Source of the DNA: Annona cherimola
Lineage: Eukaryota > Streptophyta > Magnoliopsida > Magnoliales > Annonaceae
Direction of reading: 5' to 3'
NCBI GenBank assembly: GCA_030490835.1
Contig: CM059973.1
Span: 47,930,008 to 47,994,007, forward strand
DNA: 64,000 nt
Position numbers and translations under genes: made by a program. Position 1 is the stretch's first letter. Each line of letters starts with the position of its first letter. Of the stretch, positions 21,535 through 33,357 are shown piece after piece. The notes beneath the pieces were generated by a model, which saw only the letters and a program-made list of their open reading frames with translations, did no database searches and was not told where the DNA came from.

Positions 21535-22884
21535 TGTTTGCAATCTTACTGCAAGAACATGGGTCGTAGATTATAGTATATAAATTATTGATCTATAGGG
21601 AATTCAGGACTATAAACTTTGCATTTAAACGTTTTCATGTTGGATATAAAGAAAGTAAAATATATAAAATGGAATAAAAATAAGAAAAATGGGAAGAGAA
21701 AATAAAATTAAAAACTAGAATGAGTAGTGGAAAATAAGGAAACAAGTACCTAGGATCTAGGGTTTCACATGTGACTTTTGCAACAGGTAGTGATATAATT
21801 ATTTAATCCGAATATTGTTTGTTAAAGGAGAACAAACCCTAATTTATCCTTGCACCTTCTCTCGAAACCTACAAGGCGTACCTTAATTTTCATAACCACC
21901 TGTTCTCATGGGATTAAGTTAATTAGAATCCATTAAGGACTGTGACTTGTTCATGAAATTCCTCAATATCATCATGCTTATTCTCATGGTTTTAGATTTT
22001 CAGGTTTAATATCTTGATTATCGTATATTAGATTTCCACATCTCGGTTCCATCACCTAATATATGACATCAAGCCAAAGTACGGGCCCATGTATAAAGCA
22101 AACATTAAAATCACAAGATATTAAATTAACAACAACATCCATCATAAATAAATTAAAACTACATATCATGCTACATTGTATGCATGCTACAACCTAAACC
22201 CTAGATTTAGGGCTTAGCCAAGCATGTTTAAGTCCAAAATAAAATTAAAATTCAAAACCATCTTAAACAAGGCAATTAAAATTAAAAAGGAAAAGAGATA
22301 GAAAAACTTATTGGTTGGAAGTCCCAATAGTGTGTCGACCACTCTCCGCAACTCGCCGGTCTACCTTATGCCCCGTGCTCTCCACCACGTCTTCTCTCTC
22401 TCTCTCAATTTTCTGTGTGAATTCTCAAATGCCTTAAGATGTTCCCCACAAGTGTTTATATAAAGGTGAGAGGCGTAAATAGTATCTTGGTATGAATAGT
22501 AATTTGTGCATGAACAGTAACTTGCGTGAATAGTAACTGTGCGCAAACAGTAACACATGAACAGCTACAGTGCGCAAACAGTTACTTATGAACAGTACAC
22601 AAGTGAATAGTGCTACACATGAATAGTGTCTTGCTTTAAATGCAGTTTTTTTCAAATGTGAGTCTTGAATTTGCAATTTACTGCTGCTTTCATCAAGGCT
22701 TATTAATTTGACCATGTCGTATATCAAAATTACATATATTCCTCCTGTTTTACACAAATCAGTCAATTGTAAGTGTCTTCTGCTCTGTAAAGCTAAATTA
22801 GTCAAAATATTATTCAAATCATCCTAAATAATCAAATTCTTCTTAATTAATACTCAAAATTCATAATATAAAAGTGACTCAATA
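21535..22884 (-). repeat. 3' LTR of the Athila element (1350 bp)
   Basis: In plus orientation it runs from TGTTTGCAATC to GTGACTCAATA. It holds a minus-strand TATA motif (22455-22464), a TC microsatellite near 22391-22406, and an array of TGAACAGTA-like motifs at about 22480-22630, just upstream of the TATA motif in the element's direction. Confidence 0.9.
22455..22464 (-). promoter_or_regulatory. TATA box of Athila LTR
   Basis: The palindrome TTTATATAAA is preceded, in the element's direction, by the TGAACAGTA array. The counterpart in the other LTR is TTTATATA at 36772-36779. Confidence 0.5.
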
Positions 22885-24200
22885 AATACCCCTATACTTG
22901 AACTTTTGCTTATCCTCAAGCAAATACATTTAATCAAATCACAAAATTTCAAGTATTGGCCTTTCAAGAACTTTGAACAAAAATAAAGTATAAATAATTA
23001 CCAAAATCGGAGAGAATATTGAACTAGAAACATTTGAAACGTAGCACTTGTCAAAATCACACTCAAAAATCCCTTTTCCTTCGACTAATACTGTGTACCC
23101 TGTTACCGTTTCTGCTTTCAATCATTAAGAGTTCAAAAACTCCCGCAACATAAACTCTTATTTCTTAGATATCCTCCTCTTTTATCTAGTTGTTCAATAC
23201 ACGTATTCAATAATTTAATTAATGATAGTAATTCAGAAAAATATAAGTCAAATTACCTCATATATAGCTCCTCACATTCTTGCATTTGAATTTCCTCTAC
23301 CAACTCAATCAACCGATTCAAAAGATCATAAGGACTTGATGGGGACGTTAAGTTTAGTACAAGAGATAAAATTTTAAAATTTTTCAAAAATTGAACTATT
23401 TCCAATTGATTTGAGCCTCATTTTACAACCGGAAGTAGTGTTATCACCACACTTAGTGCCTTTTTTAAGCCAACTCTTACCCTTTGTTTAACATACTTTT
23501 TTTTCAAATTTTTTTAAACTAAGTCCGACAATAATTCCCCTCATTAAGTGATTTAGGACAAAAATCAAAGTATTTTCAATGAGTACATGTTAAAAATAAA
23601 TTTAACATCTCATTAGGGTTCAATTCTTTTCCTAACTCAAAGATTTTAAAATTCCAAGTATGGTTTGCTTACAAGACATACAAGATTTCAAAGTGGGGTC
23701 TCAATCAGTCTAATATCACAATTTATACAAGAATTACCTAAAATTTTCAAAACTTTTTCAAAATGTGACAAAAATTATAATCATCAGGGTAGAAAAATAG
23801 TAAGAGAAAATTAATGCAACATATTCACCCCCATGCTTGAAACTAGCATTGTCCTCAATGCAAATCATGTTATCCAAAAAATATATCAAGATTAAGCTAG
23901 TAATTTTAAGGAATGTGAGATGTTGACTTTCCTATTTTGGCGAGCTGAATCGACTCTTCATCCCACAGTGCTTCCTGTCCAGGTAGGCTATGAAAAATAA
24001 CTAATAAAATTCGAAATTAAAAAGTATCAAAGTCCTAAAGCAAAAGAAATTAAATGAAAAAGAAAACTAAAACTCCCTTGAAGGAAAAAGAAAAAATTTG
24101 GGTTGTCTCCCAAGAAGCACTTGGTTCAAAGTCCTTAGCTTGACTTCAGACTCTCAGTTGGGTGGCGTGATTTCACAGAAGGAGTACATGACTCCTATTG
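22885..24200 (-). other. 3' untranslated region of the Athila element with polypurine tract and two hairpins
   Basis: The polypurine tract (minus-strand AAGTATAGGGGTATTT, plus 22885-22900) touches the 3' LTR. Beside it is a 7-bp perfect hairpin (22905-22911 with 22918-22924). A second polypurine-like block (plus CACCCCCATGCTTG, near 23827) with its own hairpin (23846-23851 with 23856-23861) lies about 940 bp inward. No reading frame of note is seen, so no env-like gene is recognisable. Confidence 0.7.
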
Positions 24201-24683
24201 GAATTTGATCCCTTGAGAAGTAGGGCTTGAGACGCTTTCCATTGACTTTGAATGCTTCAGTCTTCTCACTTCAGATTTTGACAGCTTCATGAGGAAACAT
24301 TTATAGTATCTTGAATGATCCCGACCATCTTGACTTCAATTTACCTGGAAATAATTTAAACGAGAGTTAAATAGCAAAACCAGGTTATTTGATTTGATTA
24401 CATTCTGTCAGATGTGTTTGTCGTGGCAAAATTTTACCTTTTCCTTGTACATCCTTGAATTCTCATAGGCATCAACTTGAATCTCAAAAACGTTCATTAA
24501 GTTGTAGCGTACACTTTTCTCATGCAAATTTCATATCAAAATTTTAAAAATTTGATTGCCAAGTATGCTTTGTACTCCAGCTCAATAGGCAGGTGGCATG
24601 ATTTTCCATAGACTAGTCGGAAAGGTGTTGTCCCAATTAGTGTTTTGAACACAGTGCGGTATGCCTAAAGAGCATCATCGAGT
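24200..24683 (-). pseudogene. Athila integrase, C-terminal part
   Basis: Read on the minus strand it shows the end of the integrase core (LDDAL, then AYRT, then LVYGK, then CHLP, about 24560-24680) and the C-terminal GPF-type module (KLKSRWSGSF, then VNGKRLKPY, about 24230-24350). Stops interrupt it, for example TAG in place of a tryptophan codon after LDDAL. The core is cut by the copia solo LTR at 24684 and continues at 26419. Confidence 0.8.
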
Positions 24684-26413
24684 TGTTAGTCCTGAGTTAA
24701 TGGCAGTTACCCAAGAGGGGAGGGGTGAATTGGGTATTTAAAAATTTACAACTTAAACAGAAAGTTAACCCCGGATTAATCTAGTCCCCTTTATGAAGAA
24801 ACAAAATGAGAGCAATAATGTAAAGAGCAGAAACAAAAATGAACACACAAGATTTTATAGTGGTTCGGGCAACCTCCCTACTCCACTCTTCTAAGCTCAC
24901 ACCCCTTGTGACTTAGGTTCCACTATGTATTCCGCGAATACAACTAGAGTCTCCACTCTCTTCTAGATTCTAGCTCTAGGGGGCATATACAACCAGAGCC
25001 TCTACTCTCTTCTAGATTCTAGCTCTAGGGGGCATCAATAATACACAGCACAAGTAGGTGACGAGTTCCACTTCAATCACACACTACTTTGCTCACACTT
25101 GTTCTTAGCTACCCAAGCTAAAACAAGTTCAATACAACAAGTAATAACAAAAGAAATTTTCTACACGTTACTGTTATGTAGACACAGATTTGGCGCAGAG
25201 AAGAACTTGTAGTGTAGGCTTAGAGATTCAGCAAGCAGCTCTTGGCAGTTTGGAAGCAAAGTTCTTCTTCTAAATGTTGGCTTGATCACTTAATGCTCTT
25301 GAAGATAGGAGTTATGCACACTTAATGAATTCTCGGCTACCCTCCTCGTTCATATTGAATGCTTTTTATAATTGTGGAGGGAATCCGAACGTTTAGAGGT
25401 AGGTGGCGCGCATTTAATGCGCCAACGTTCGAAAATTTTCCGACCGTTGCGACCCAAGTCGCAGGTGGAGTCAACTTCGGGTGCGACTTCGCCTGTCCGT
25501 TGCTTCTTCAAGTTCTAGTCTGGGTCGACTTGGTCCTCGACTTGACCCAAGTCGCAGGTGGGGTCGACTTCGGGTGCGACTTCACCTCGACAGCTTGCTT
25601 GATGAACTTGAAATCCTTGGAATGCTTTGCTTGCTTGAGTTACTTCATGTTTGGTTGTTTCTTCCTTGATTTATATCTCTTTGGACCACTGTGTTATCAT
25701 TCTAGCTTGATGTCCTTTAGCTCCATGATTTGCAAACCTTGAGTCCTTGAGTCTTGAATCTTTTTATTCATGAACAAGTCCAATATATTTTGATTAGAAT
25801 AGTTGAATTCATGCATCTTGCTTTCTTTGGACTTGGATTAGTCTTCATATGTTCCAAGTCAAACATCTAAGTCGACTTGATCTTCAACTTGACTCAAGTT
25901 CTACCTTGAAATCGATCTAATCCCCGATTTGGCTTCTGAAGTTTCTGCCCTGTCAAACTGAAGTCGATACTGGAGTCGACTTGGTCTGCGACTTCACCCA
26001 AGTCGCATGCGGAGTCGACTTCGTCTCCGACTTCGCCAGCTCTGCTCCTCAATTTCAACTCTGGACAGAAATGACGCCTCCAAGTCGCGACTGGAGTCGA
26101 CTTGGTCTGCAACTTCACCTCAAGTCGCAAGTGGAGTCGACTTGGGATGCGACTTCGGCAGTTCTCATTCTCGATTTCAACTCTGGAAGGAAATGACGTT
26201 TCGAAGTCGCTTCTTGAGTCGACTTGGGGATCGACTTGGCCTAAGTCGAACCCTGAGTCGACTTGGAAATCAACTTGACTTGCCATGCTTCATATTCTTC
26301 AAATTTATAACCTTAAATCGTTTCCACAAACATGTTAATAACCAAAACTTACTCAAATTAATTTTTTAATCATCAAAACATAGACTTGGCTTATTTTCCA
26401 CATATTTCCAACA
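24684..26413 (-). mobile_element. solo copia LTR (1730 bp) inserted in Athila integrase
   Basis: In plus orientation it starts TGTTAGTCC and ends CCAACA, with target duplication CGAGT at 24679-24683 and 26414-26418. On the minus strand it has all the features of the copia LTRs: dyad GTCGAC units (about 25450-25590 and 25960-26270), promoter dyad (about 25387-25435), TATA box 25363-25370 and two TGCCCCCTAGAGCTAG-type units near 24970-25040. No internal sequence is attached, so it arose by recombination between the two LTRs of a former full element. It belongs to the same subfamily as the LTR at 58108. Confidence 0.95.
25363..25370 (-). promoter_or_regulatory. TATA box of minus-strand solo copia LTR
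   Basis: TTTTTATA on the plus strand (minus TATAAAAA) is followed by ATTGTGGAGGG, the counterpart of CCCTCCAAAATTATAAA in the other copies. Confidence 0.55.
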
Positions 26414-26418
26414 CGAGT

Positions 26419-27310
26419 TTCCTTGACCAATCTCGTTCTTGATTGAGATACCATCTTCTCAAGTATGTGTTTAATCTCGCGGTTCAAGATTTCAGCCTGA
26501 CTACTCGTTTGTGAATGGTATGAGGTGGTGATCTGGTGTGTGACCCCATATTCCTTGAGCATTTGCTCCATTTGGTACGCCGAATCTAGTAAAAATGTTG
26601 CATTTTAAGAATTTAGTGACCACTTGTGAGTCATTTGTCGGAGAAGCAATCGCCTCCACCCATCTAGTTACGTAATTGATCGCAAGAAGTATGTACTAGT
26701 TGTTGAATGAGGATGGGAATGGTCCCATGAAATTCATGCCCCAGACATTGAATAGTTCGACCTCGAGAACATTTGTGAGTGACATCTCATTTCGTTTTGA
26801 GATATTTCCTGTTCTTTGTCACCTGTCACAGGTTAATGTAAAAGATCAAGCATCTTTGAACAAAGTGAGCCAGAAAAAACCTGATTGTAGGACTTTTGTT
26901 GCAGTTTTGGTGGGACCCATGTGTCCACCATAGGGTGAAGAGTAGCACTGGTAAAGAATGATTTTGATTTCCTCATTTGATACACATCAGCAAATCAGAC
27001 CATCACCGCATTTCTTGTAAAGGTACGGGTTCTTCCAGATGTAGTATTTCATGTCCGCCATGAATCTTTTTTCTATTGATAGCTGAAATCGAAAGGAATG
27101 TATTTGCAGACCAAGTAATTAACAATGTCTCCATACCAAGGCATTGTTGCTCCCTGAGTGCAAGCAGGCACTCGTCAAAAATTCCTCGTTGATCTGCTCA
27201 TTTTTCGTTAGCTCAGTTTCTTCAATTAGTCGTAGTCTGGATAGATGATCAGCTACCACATTCTCGACACCTTTCTTGTCTCGAATTTCGAGGTTGAATT
27301 CTTGCAATAA
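26419..27310 (-). pseudogene. Athila integrase, N-terminal and core part
   Basis: The minus strand reads the integrase core end ([20 protein letters not shown], then [12 protein letters not shown]) at about 26440-26570, with the catalytic glutamate (SQAE) still present. Further up are diverged zinc-finger and spacer sequences and the RNase H-integrase linker (NVVADHLSRL near 27240). Frames are short and broken. Confidence 0.8.
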
Positions 27311-28560
27311 TAGAATTCAGCGGATCAACCTTGGCTTAGTATCTTTCTTAGTGAGCAAGTAGCGATTGGCCACATGGTCTGTGTAAATAATCACCTTTGA
27401 CCCTACAAGATAGGAATGAAATTTATCATTAGCAAACACAACAACTAGCAATTCCTTTTTAGTGGTTGCATAATTGACTTGAGCATCATCCAGTGTTTTG
27501 CTTGCATAGTAGATCACCACTGGCTTATTGTCCTTCCGTTGACACAAAACTGTCCCAATTGCACGGTCACTTGCATCACACATGATTTTGAATGGTAAGC
27601 TCCAGTCAGGCAGTTGTATAATTGGGGCAGTGGTCAAAGCTTCTTTCAACCTGCGAAAAGACTTTAGATAGTCGCCAGAAAAATCAAAAAGGACATCTTG
27701 GTTAAGCAGATTAGTAAGGGGTTTAGTAATTTTAGAGAAATCCTTAATAAAACTTTGATAAAAATCAGCGTGTCCCAGAAAGCTTTTGATTCCCTCAACC
27801 AAATTAGGTGGCGACAATTTTTCAATGACTTCAATTTTTGCCTAGTCAACTTCTATGCCCCTGTTTGAAACTAAATATCCCAAAACAATTCCCTCTTGTG
27901 CTATAAAATGACATTTTTTCTAGTTCAAAACTAGACTGGTCTCTTCACACCTGTGTAAAAACTTTAGACAGGTTAGATAAGCATAATTCAAAATTAATTC
28001 CTTAGACAGAAAAATTATCCATAAAAACTTCCATAATATTTTCAATATAGTCAGAGAATATTGACATCATGCTTCGTTGAAAAGTGGCAGGCGCATTGCA
28101 GAGTCCGAATGGCATACGTCGATATGCAAAAGTGTCATATGGACAGGTAAAGGTCGTTTTCTCTTGGTCTTATAGGTGCACGAAAATTTGAAAATAACCA
28201 AAATACCCATCTAAATAGCAAAAGTAAGAGTATTGCAAGTCATTCAAGCATTTGATAGATGAAAGGTAGGGGAAGGTGATCCTTTCGGGTGGCTGTTTTC
28301 AATTTGTAGTAATCGATACACATTCACCAACTCGTGACTGTCCTAGTTGGTATCAGTTCATTTTTGTCATTTTTCACAACAGTCATACCTCCTTTCTTTG
28401 GAACCACATGTACTGGGCTTACCCAGCTACTATCTGAGATAGGGTATATGATTCCGACATCAAGTAGTTTTAAGATTTCCTTTTTCACCACTTCTTTCAT
28501 GTTTGGGTTTAGACGCCTTTGGGATTCAATGCTCGTTTGCAATTATTTTCCATGTGGATT
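27311..28560 (-). pseudogene. Athila reverse transcriptase and RNase H remnant
   Basis: Reverse transcriptase starts near 28540 (RRLNPNMKEVVKKEILKLLD, then WVSPVHVVPKKGG) and runs with several stops and shifts to about 27820. The active-site box near 28030 reads FMDN followed by FSV, so the second catalytic aspartate is lost. A longer open piece (27317-27817) carries the thumb and RNase H ([30 protein letters not shown]). The enzyme is dead by both substitution and frame breaks. Confidence 0.88.
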
Positions 28561-28949
28561 CTATGCATGCATAAAGAAGGCCTTATGCCAGGTAAATCAT
28601 TAATGCAGTAAATAATAGTTTTTCTATGTTGTCTCAATTTAGTTAAAAGAGTTTCAGATTGGGATTCAGAGAGATCAATATTAACTATGACTGGATAAGT
28701 AGAATCGGGTCCAAGAAACACATTCCTGAGGTTTTTAGGAAGAGGTTTGAGTTCTACCTTTGGTGCTTCTTTGTTTGGTTGCATCGAGTTCAGAGATGTG
28801 GCCTTCATGTCTAGTTTCTCATAATTTGCAGTAGTAGCGGATGAAATCAGTTGGCTTTTGTCCTAGAGAGTTGCACAAGCAAAACGTTGAAGAATAGAAT
28901 TTTCAATTGTTGCGCCTTGAATGATACATACCTCCATTGGGTCGCCTTT

Positions 28950-29420
28950 TTCGACAATCGCATAGGGTCGATGGTGTCGACTCATAGGCAAGAATTGTTG
29001 GTTGACGGATGCTTCGTAGCTTCAAAAAGGTTGAACTCCACTTTTCCATCTCCAGTAATCAGAGAAAGTTGACCATTCTTGACGGCTATGATAGCTCCAG
29101 TAGTGGCTAGAAAAGGTTGTCCAAGAATGATGAGAATTTGGCAGTCCTCTTCCATATTAAGGACTACAAAGTCGACGAGAATGAACAGTTTGCCGACTTT
29201 TAGAGGTACAAATTCAAGAATGCCGACTGAAAATTTAATTGATTGATAGGCAAGTTGGAGTGACATAGAGGTGGGTGTTAGATTTCCCATGTTCGAATTT
29301 TTATAGATGGAGAGAGGGATCAGACTTACACTGGCTCCGAGATCACATAGCGCCTTGCTAATTTGAACATTTCCAAGAGCACAAGGAATGGAGAAACTCT
29401 CGAGATCTTTAAGCTTTTCA
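28950..29420 (-). pseudogene. Athila aspartic protease remnant
   Basis: The active-site motif CDLGAS is readable near 29325-29345 on the minus strand. The flap and C-terminal hydrophobic motif (FVVLNMEEDCQILIILGQPF, then LATTGA) lies in an open piece at 28982-29290. The domain would cut gag-pol. Confidence 0.8.
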
Positions 29421-29429
29421 GGTAGCTTG

Positions 29430-30197
29430 TTTTGTAGGATGACACTGCGCTCCTCAGTGAGTGCAATGGTTCTGTACTCCTCGAGCTTTCTTTTTTTGGA
29501 CTACATCTCTTTTAGGAATTTTGTGTAAGTTGGCATCTGAGAGATCATGTCAATGAATGACACGCTGATTGATATGTTCTTAAGTGTTGAAATAAATTTC
29601 TCGAACTGCTTTTGAAGTTTTGCCTGTCTTTGCCTTTGAGGAAAACGAAGAGGAAGTTGATAAGGAGGTGGCGGGACATATGGCTTCTCCACCACTAGCT
29701 CAGGTTGTGGCTCCTCTTCTTGCTCTTGTACCTATTTGGCCTCCTTTTTAGTGTCAGTTGAAGATGGTTGAGGTGGGTTGAGCTGCTTTCTACTCTGCAA
29801 AATGAATGCTTGCACTTGTTCTTTAGGGTTTACTTCAAGCTGGCTTGGGAATTTGCCCTATTCTCTATGGGATGAGACGGTGGCTTATTGGGCAATTTGG
29901 TTTTGAAGCAAATTAATGTGATTTTGCATTTGGTACATTCTTTCAAGTAATTTTTGAAGCAAGGGATCAGAGGGTTGTGCTGAAGGTGGTGCGGGTAAAG
30001 TACATTGAGTTTGATATGATGGTAGGTTGAGAGGTTTTCTTAGGAAACTAGGTGGTTTATTGTTTTGAGCATAGTTTTGGGTATTTGACTGGTTTGCCTA
30101 AGAGAAATTGGAGTAGTTTCTCCATCTAGGGTTGTAAGCATTTGAGTAAGGGTTACCATAAGTGTGAGTATCATATTAGTTGTTGATTGCATTGGCC
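29430..30197 (-). pseudogene. Athila gag, C-terminal part
   Basis: This carries the proline-rich gag tail before protease (YVPPPPYQLPLRFPQRQRQ, then KFISTLK near 29500-29690), a glutamine/asparagine-rich stretch and the gag segment NPYSNAYNPRWRNYSNF (about 30090-30150). Several stops occur. It is separated from the gag core by an inserted LTR, and roughly the middle part of gag appears to be missing. Confidence 0.75.
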
Positions 30198-30526
30198 TGT
30201 GATAATTAAAAATTAATAATATATTTTGGGAGCATTTTATATCAATTTGGTGGGTAAGTAATTGAGTTTAATGTGAAATTTGGTTTAAAACATATTTTTG
30301 TAACATTTGGGTATTAAATATTAATTTCATGCAATTTAAACAATTTTTGTGATCTTTTGGCCTGAAATTATAATTTTATTTGTTGCCATAAAATTAAATG
30401 AGTTTGAATAATTTTTATATTGGAAACCCATTTATTAATTTGAGCAATTAATGACTTAAAATATTTTTATGAAAAATAAATTTCAAGAAGTGGGGCCCAC
30501 CACATGATGACACCAATGCAGCAACA

Positions 30527-31300
30527 ACAGCCGTCCACAAATTTTTGACGTCCAACAGTACCAGAAATCAAGATTTCAGACCGTCCAATATTCAAGCCAT
30601 GCATCTAGGCCGTTCATAAATTCCCACAAAATCTGCATCGTCCATATTTTGAATATCCTGCAGATTAATTAGCAACCGCCTTGATTTTCAATCTGAACCG
30701 CCCAGTCCCTTGAATCACCACCATCCAGTCGTCCATCATATTTTTAAGCCGTCCAGATTTTTCGCCCCAAGCTAATTCAACGGCCAGATCACTCCCAGAT
30801 CCATGCCTTAATTAAATCTGGTCGTCTAGTTCATCTGCACCAAAAATTTGTCCAAACCAGGCGATCTCAGCCGTCCAAAGCAAAGATCCAGCAACCAGAT
30901 TAATTTAGCAATGCAGATCAAGTCCAGAAATTTTCAACCGTTCATTATTTCAACCGTCCAGATTAATTGGCAAAATCCCTCAAGCTGTCCACCAGATTAA
31001 TTCATCTAGAAATTCCAGCAGAATTTCATGTGTGGCCCACCAAAATTTCAGTGGCAAAAAATCAAATCCCAACCGTCCATTTCAGCCCTTCAAAAGATCG
31101 TCCACTTCATCTTCAGCAACTGTCCAGAAATTCCACCAGAATTTCATGTGTGGCCCACCAGAATTTCAGCGCAATCACCATTGTTAGTTCACCTAAAAAT
31201 GCAGCACCGTCCGTTTAATCCAGCAACAACGTCCCATCCAGCCATCCATTTTCAGCAATATCACCACCGTTCATCACATCCAAATCCAACGCAAATTCAA
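30527..31300 (+). repeat. dispersed CCGTCCA motif cluster and short direct repeats
   Basis: More than a dozen variants of (A/G)CCGTCCA are spaced irregularly. Also seen are two copies of AATTTCATGTGTGGCCCACC (near 31021 and 31140) and two of AAATTGCGTTGGAGAA followed by GGGGCCCACC (near 31297 and 31361). All lie upstream of the TATA motif at 31408, in the position of LTR enhancer sequence. Confidence 0.6.
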
Positions 31301-31407
31301 ATTGCGTTGGAGAATATGGGGCCCACCTATTACGCACATTAGCCAAATCCAATGCAATTTCAAATTGCGTTGGAGAAGATGGGGCCCACCTAATGCGCAT
31401 GGACAAC

Positions 31408-31414
31408 TATAAAA
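31408..31414 (+). promoter_or_regulatory. TATA box of the plus-strand Athila-like LTR
   Basis: TATAAAA in CAACTATAAAAGAAG lies upstream of the part shared with other Athila LTRs. Confidence 0.45.
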
Positions 31415-32456
31415 GAAGAGGAGAATTGGACGAGCAGAAGGGAGCTGTAGCAGAAATCCAAGATCGAAGAGAATAACTCCAGCGGAAGAAAAATTGGACA
31501 CACAAAAATTGGAGAGCCGGATTTTTTAAGGAGAAAATAAGAGAGAGAGAGAGAGAGAAAGAAAGAGAGAGCAAGGTGGATAGCACGGGCAAGAGGCGGA
31601 CCGGCGAGTTGCGTTGAGCGGCCAACACACCATCGAGGCTTCAAACCAATAAGCTTTCCTATCTTTTTCCTTTTTAATTTTTATTGTCTTGTTTAAGATG
31701 GATTTGGATTTTAATTTTATTTTGGACTTAAACATGCTTGGCTAAACCCTAAATCTAGGGTTTAGGATGTAGCATGCGTACAATGTAACATGGTGAGGGC
31801 TTTTAATTTATTTACGGTGGATATTGTTGTTAATTTAATACCTTGTGATTTTAATGATTGCTTTGTACATGGGACCGTACTTTGTCATGATTTCATATAT
31901 TAGGTGATGGAACCGAGAGGTGGAAACCTAATATACGATAATCAAGATATTAAACCTGGAAATCTAAGACCATGAGAATAGGCATGATGACCTTGAGGAA
32001 TTCCATAAACAAACCACAGAACTTAATGAATTCTAATTAACTTAATCCCATGAGAATAGGTGGTTAAGAAAATTAGGGTACGCCTTGTAGGTTTCGAGAG
32101 AAGGTGCAAAGATAAATTAGGGTTTGTTCTCCTTTAACAAACAATATCCAGATTAAATCATTATACCACCACCTGTTGCAAAACACGCATGTGAAATCCT
32201 AGACCCTAGGTACTCGCACTTTCATTTTCTCTACTCATCATAATTTGCAATTTTCTCTTCCTATTTTTTTATTATTATTTCTTTTCCATTTTATTTACTA
32301 TATTCTCATCCCACTTTTCTATTTTATTTGCTATATTCTCTCCATATCCGACACGAAAGCGTTTAAAAGAAAAGTTTATAGTCCCGAATTCCCTGTGGAT
32401 CGATAATTTATATACTACAATCTACGACTCGTGCACTTATGGTGAGATTGCGAATA

Positions 32457-33027
32457 GAGTTCGTTGAAGAAATTTTCTATGATATCACCTTGAGGAATAC
32501 CGTGATGCGAACACTTGTGCTACAGGTCTTTCATTCTTTCCCGTGCATCAAAGAAGGTCTCGCCATCTTTTTGGATGAGCTGATTAATTTCATCCCTGAT
32601 TTTCCTGATTTTAGTGAGCGGAAAGAATTTGATTAGGAAGGCAGTAGAGAGTTCATCCCATGTATTGAAGGTGTCGGGTGGCATAGAAAAAAACCACTCG
32701 CTAGCCCTGTCATGAAGAGAAATGGGAAGAGTTGGAGCCGGATTATCTCTCGTGGAATTCCTTGGACCTTTATTGTGTTGCTTAATTGCAGGAACTTAGT
32801 GATGTATACATTAGTTACAAATTGATCTTATTGGACCATTTGGATAAGTCCTGGTTTGAGTTCAAAGTTTCTTGCATCAATTTCTGATTTCACTATGCAT
32901 GATCGAAATCCTCAAGGGTTTGGGTGGCTCCGATCACGAAGAGTTACCTTCTTGGAGGGGCGTTATTCTCAACCTGGCCTTCCTCATGCTCTTGATGTAG
33001 CGGGTTTGGATTGTTGCTTTCCACCAT
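32457..33027 (-). pseudogene. Athila gag, N-terminal and core part
   Basis: The minus strand starts at an ATG complement at 33025-33027 (MVESNNPNPLHQ). The retrotransposon gag core (LQLFPFLFM, TWDELSTAFLIKFFP, INQLIQKDGETFFDARERMK, then ENFFNEL) lies at about 32457-32760. The core is nearly continuous with one in-frame TAG near 32525; the N-terminal part has several stops and shifts. It is cut at 32457 by the inserted LTR. Confidence 0.82.
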
Positions 33028-33333
33028 GGTTTCTTGATAAGATTACTGCTTTTTGTACTCATGAACTCTTCTTCTAAAAGAACATTCAATCTCAGGGTCA
33101 ACAGCAAAGAGTTTTTTAGCTAGTTACTTCGCAAAACTCTGAGTATGAGGGTGCATACAAAGATTGAAAAGCTATTTCAGAAAAGATAAAAGAATGGGAG
33201 AAAAGAAAAATAAGAGAATAGATAGAGATAAGAGAAAGAATGTAGAAAGAGAAACAGAATAGATAAAAATGCAATAGAGAAAGAAAAGAACAAAGAAAGT
33301 ATCTAAATCCAAAATTTAAAGTAACGCCGAATT

Positions 33334-33350
33334 CTCCGACAACGGCGCCA
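33334..33350 (-). other. primer binding site (tRNA-Asp) of the Athila element
   Basis: The minus strand reads TGGCGCCGTTGTCGGAG, matching the 3' end of plant tRNA-Asp with one or two changes. This is the primer typical of the Athila/Tat branch and sits 7 bp from the LTR. Confidence 0.9.
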
Positions 33351-33357
33351 AAATACT

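Larger units (their letters stand above)
30198..32456 (+). mobile_element. solo Athila-like LTR in opposite orientation (about 2.26 kb)
   Basis: It starts TGTGATAATTAAAA, like the outer end of the LTR at 55974, and ends GTGAGATTGCGAATA, the reverse complement of the TGTTCGCAATC end of the host element's LTR. Its last 900 bp match the host LTR inverted; its first 1.3 kb do not and are rich in CCGTCCA motifs. TATAAAA at 31408-31414 and an AG microsatellite at 31537-31570 sit between the parts. No target duplication is seen and gag sequence around it is missing, so a deletion may have accompanied the insertion. Confidence 0.7.
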
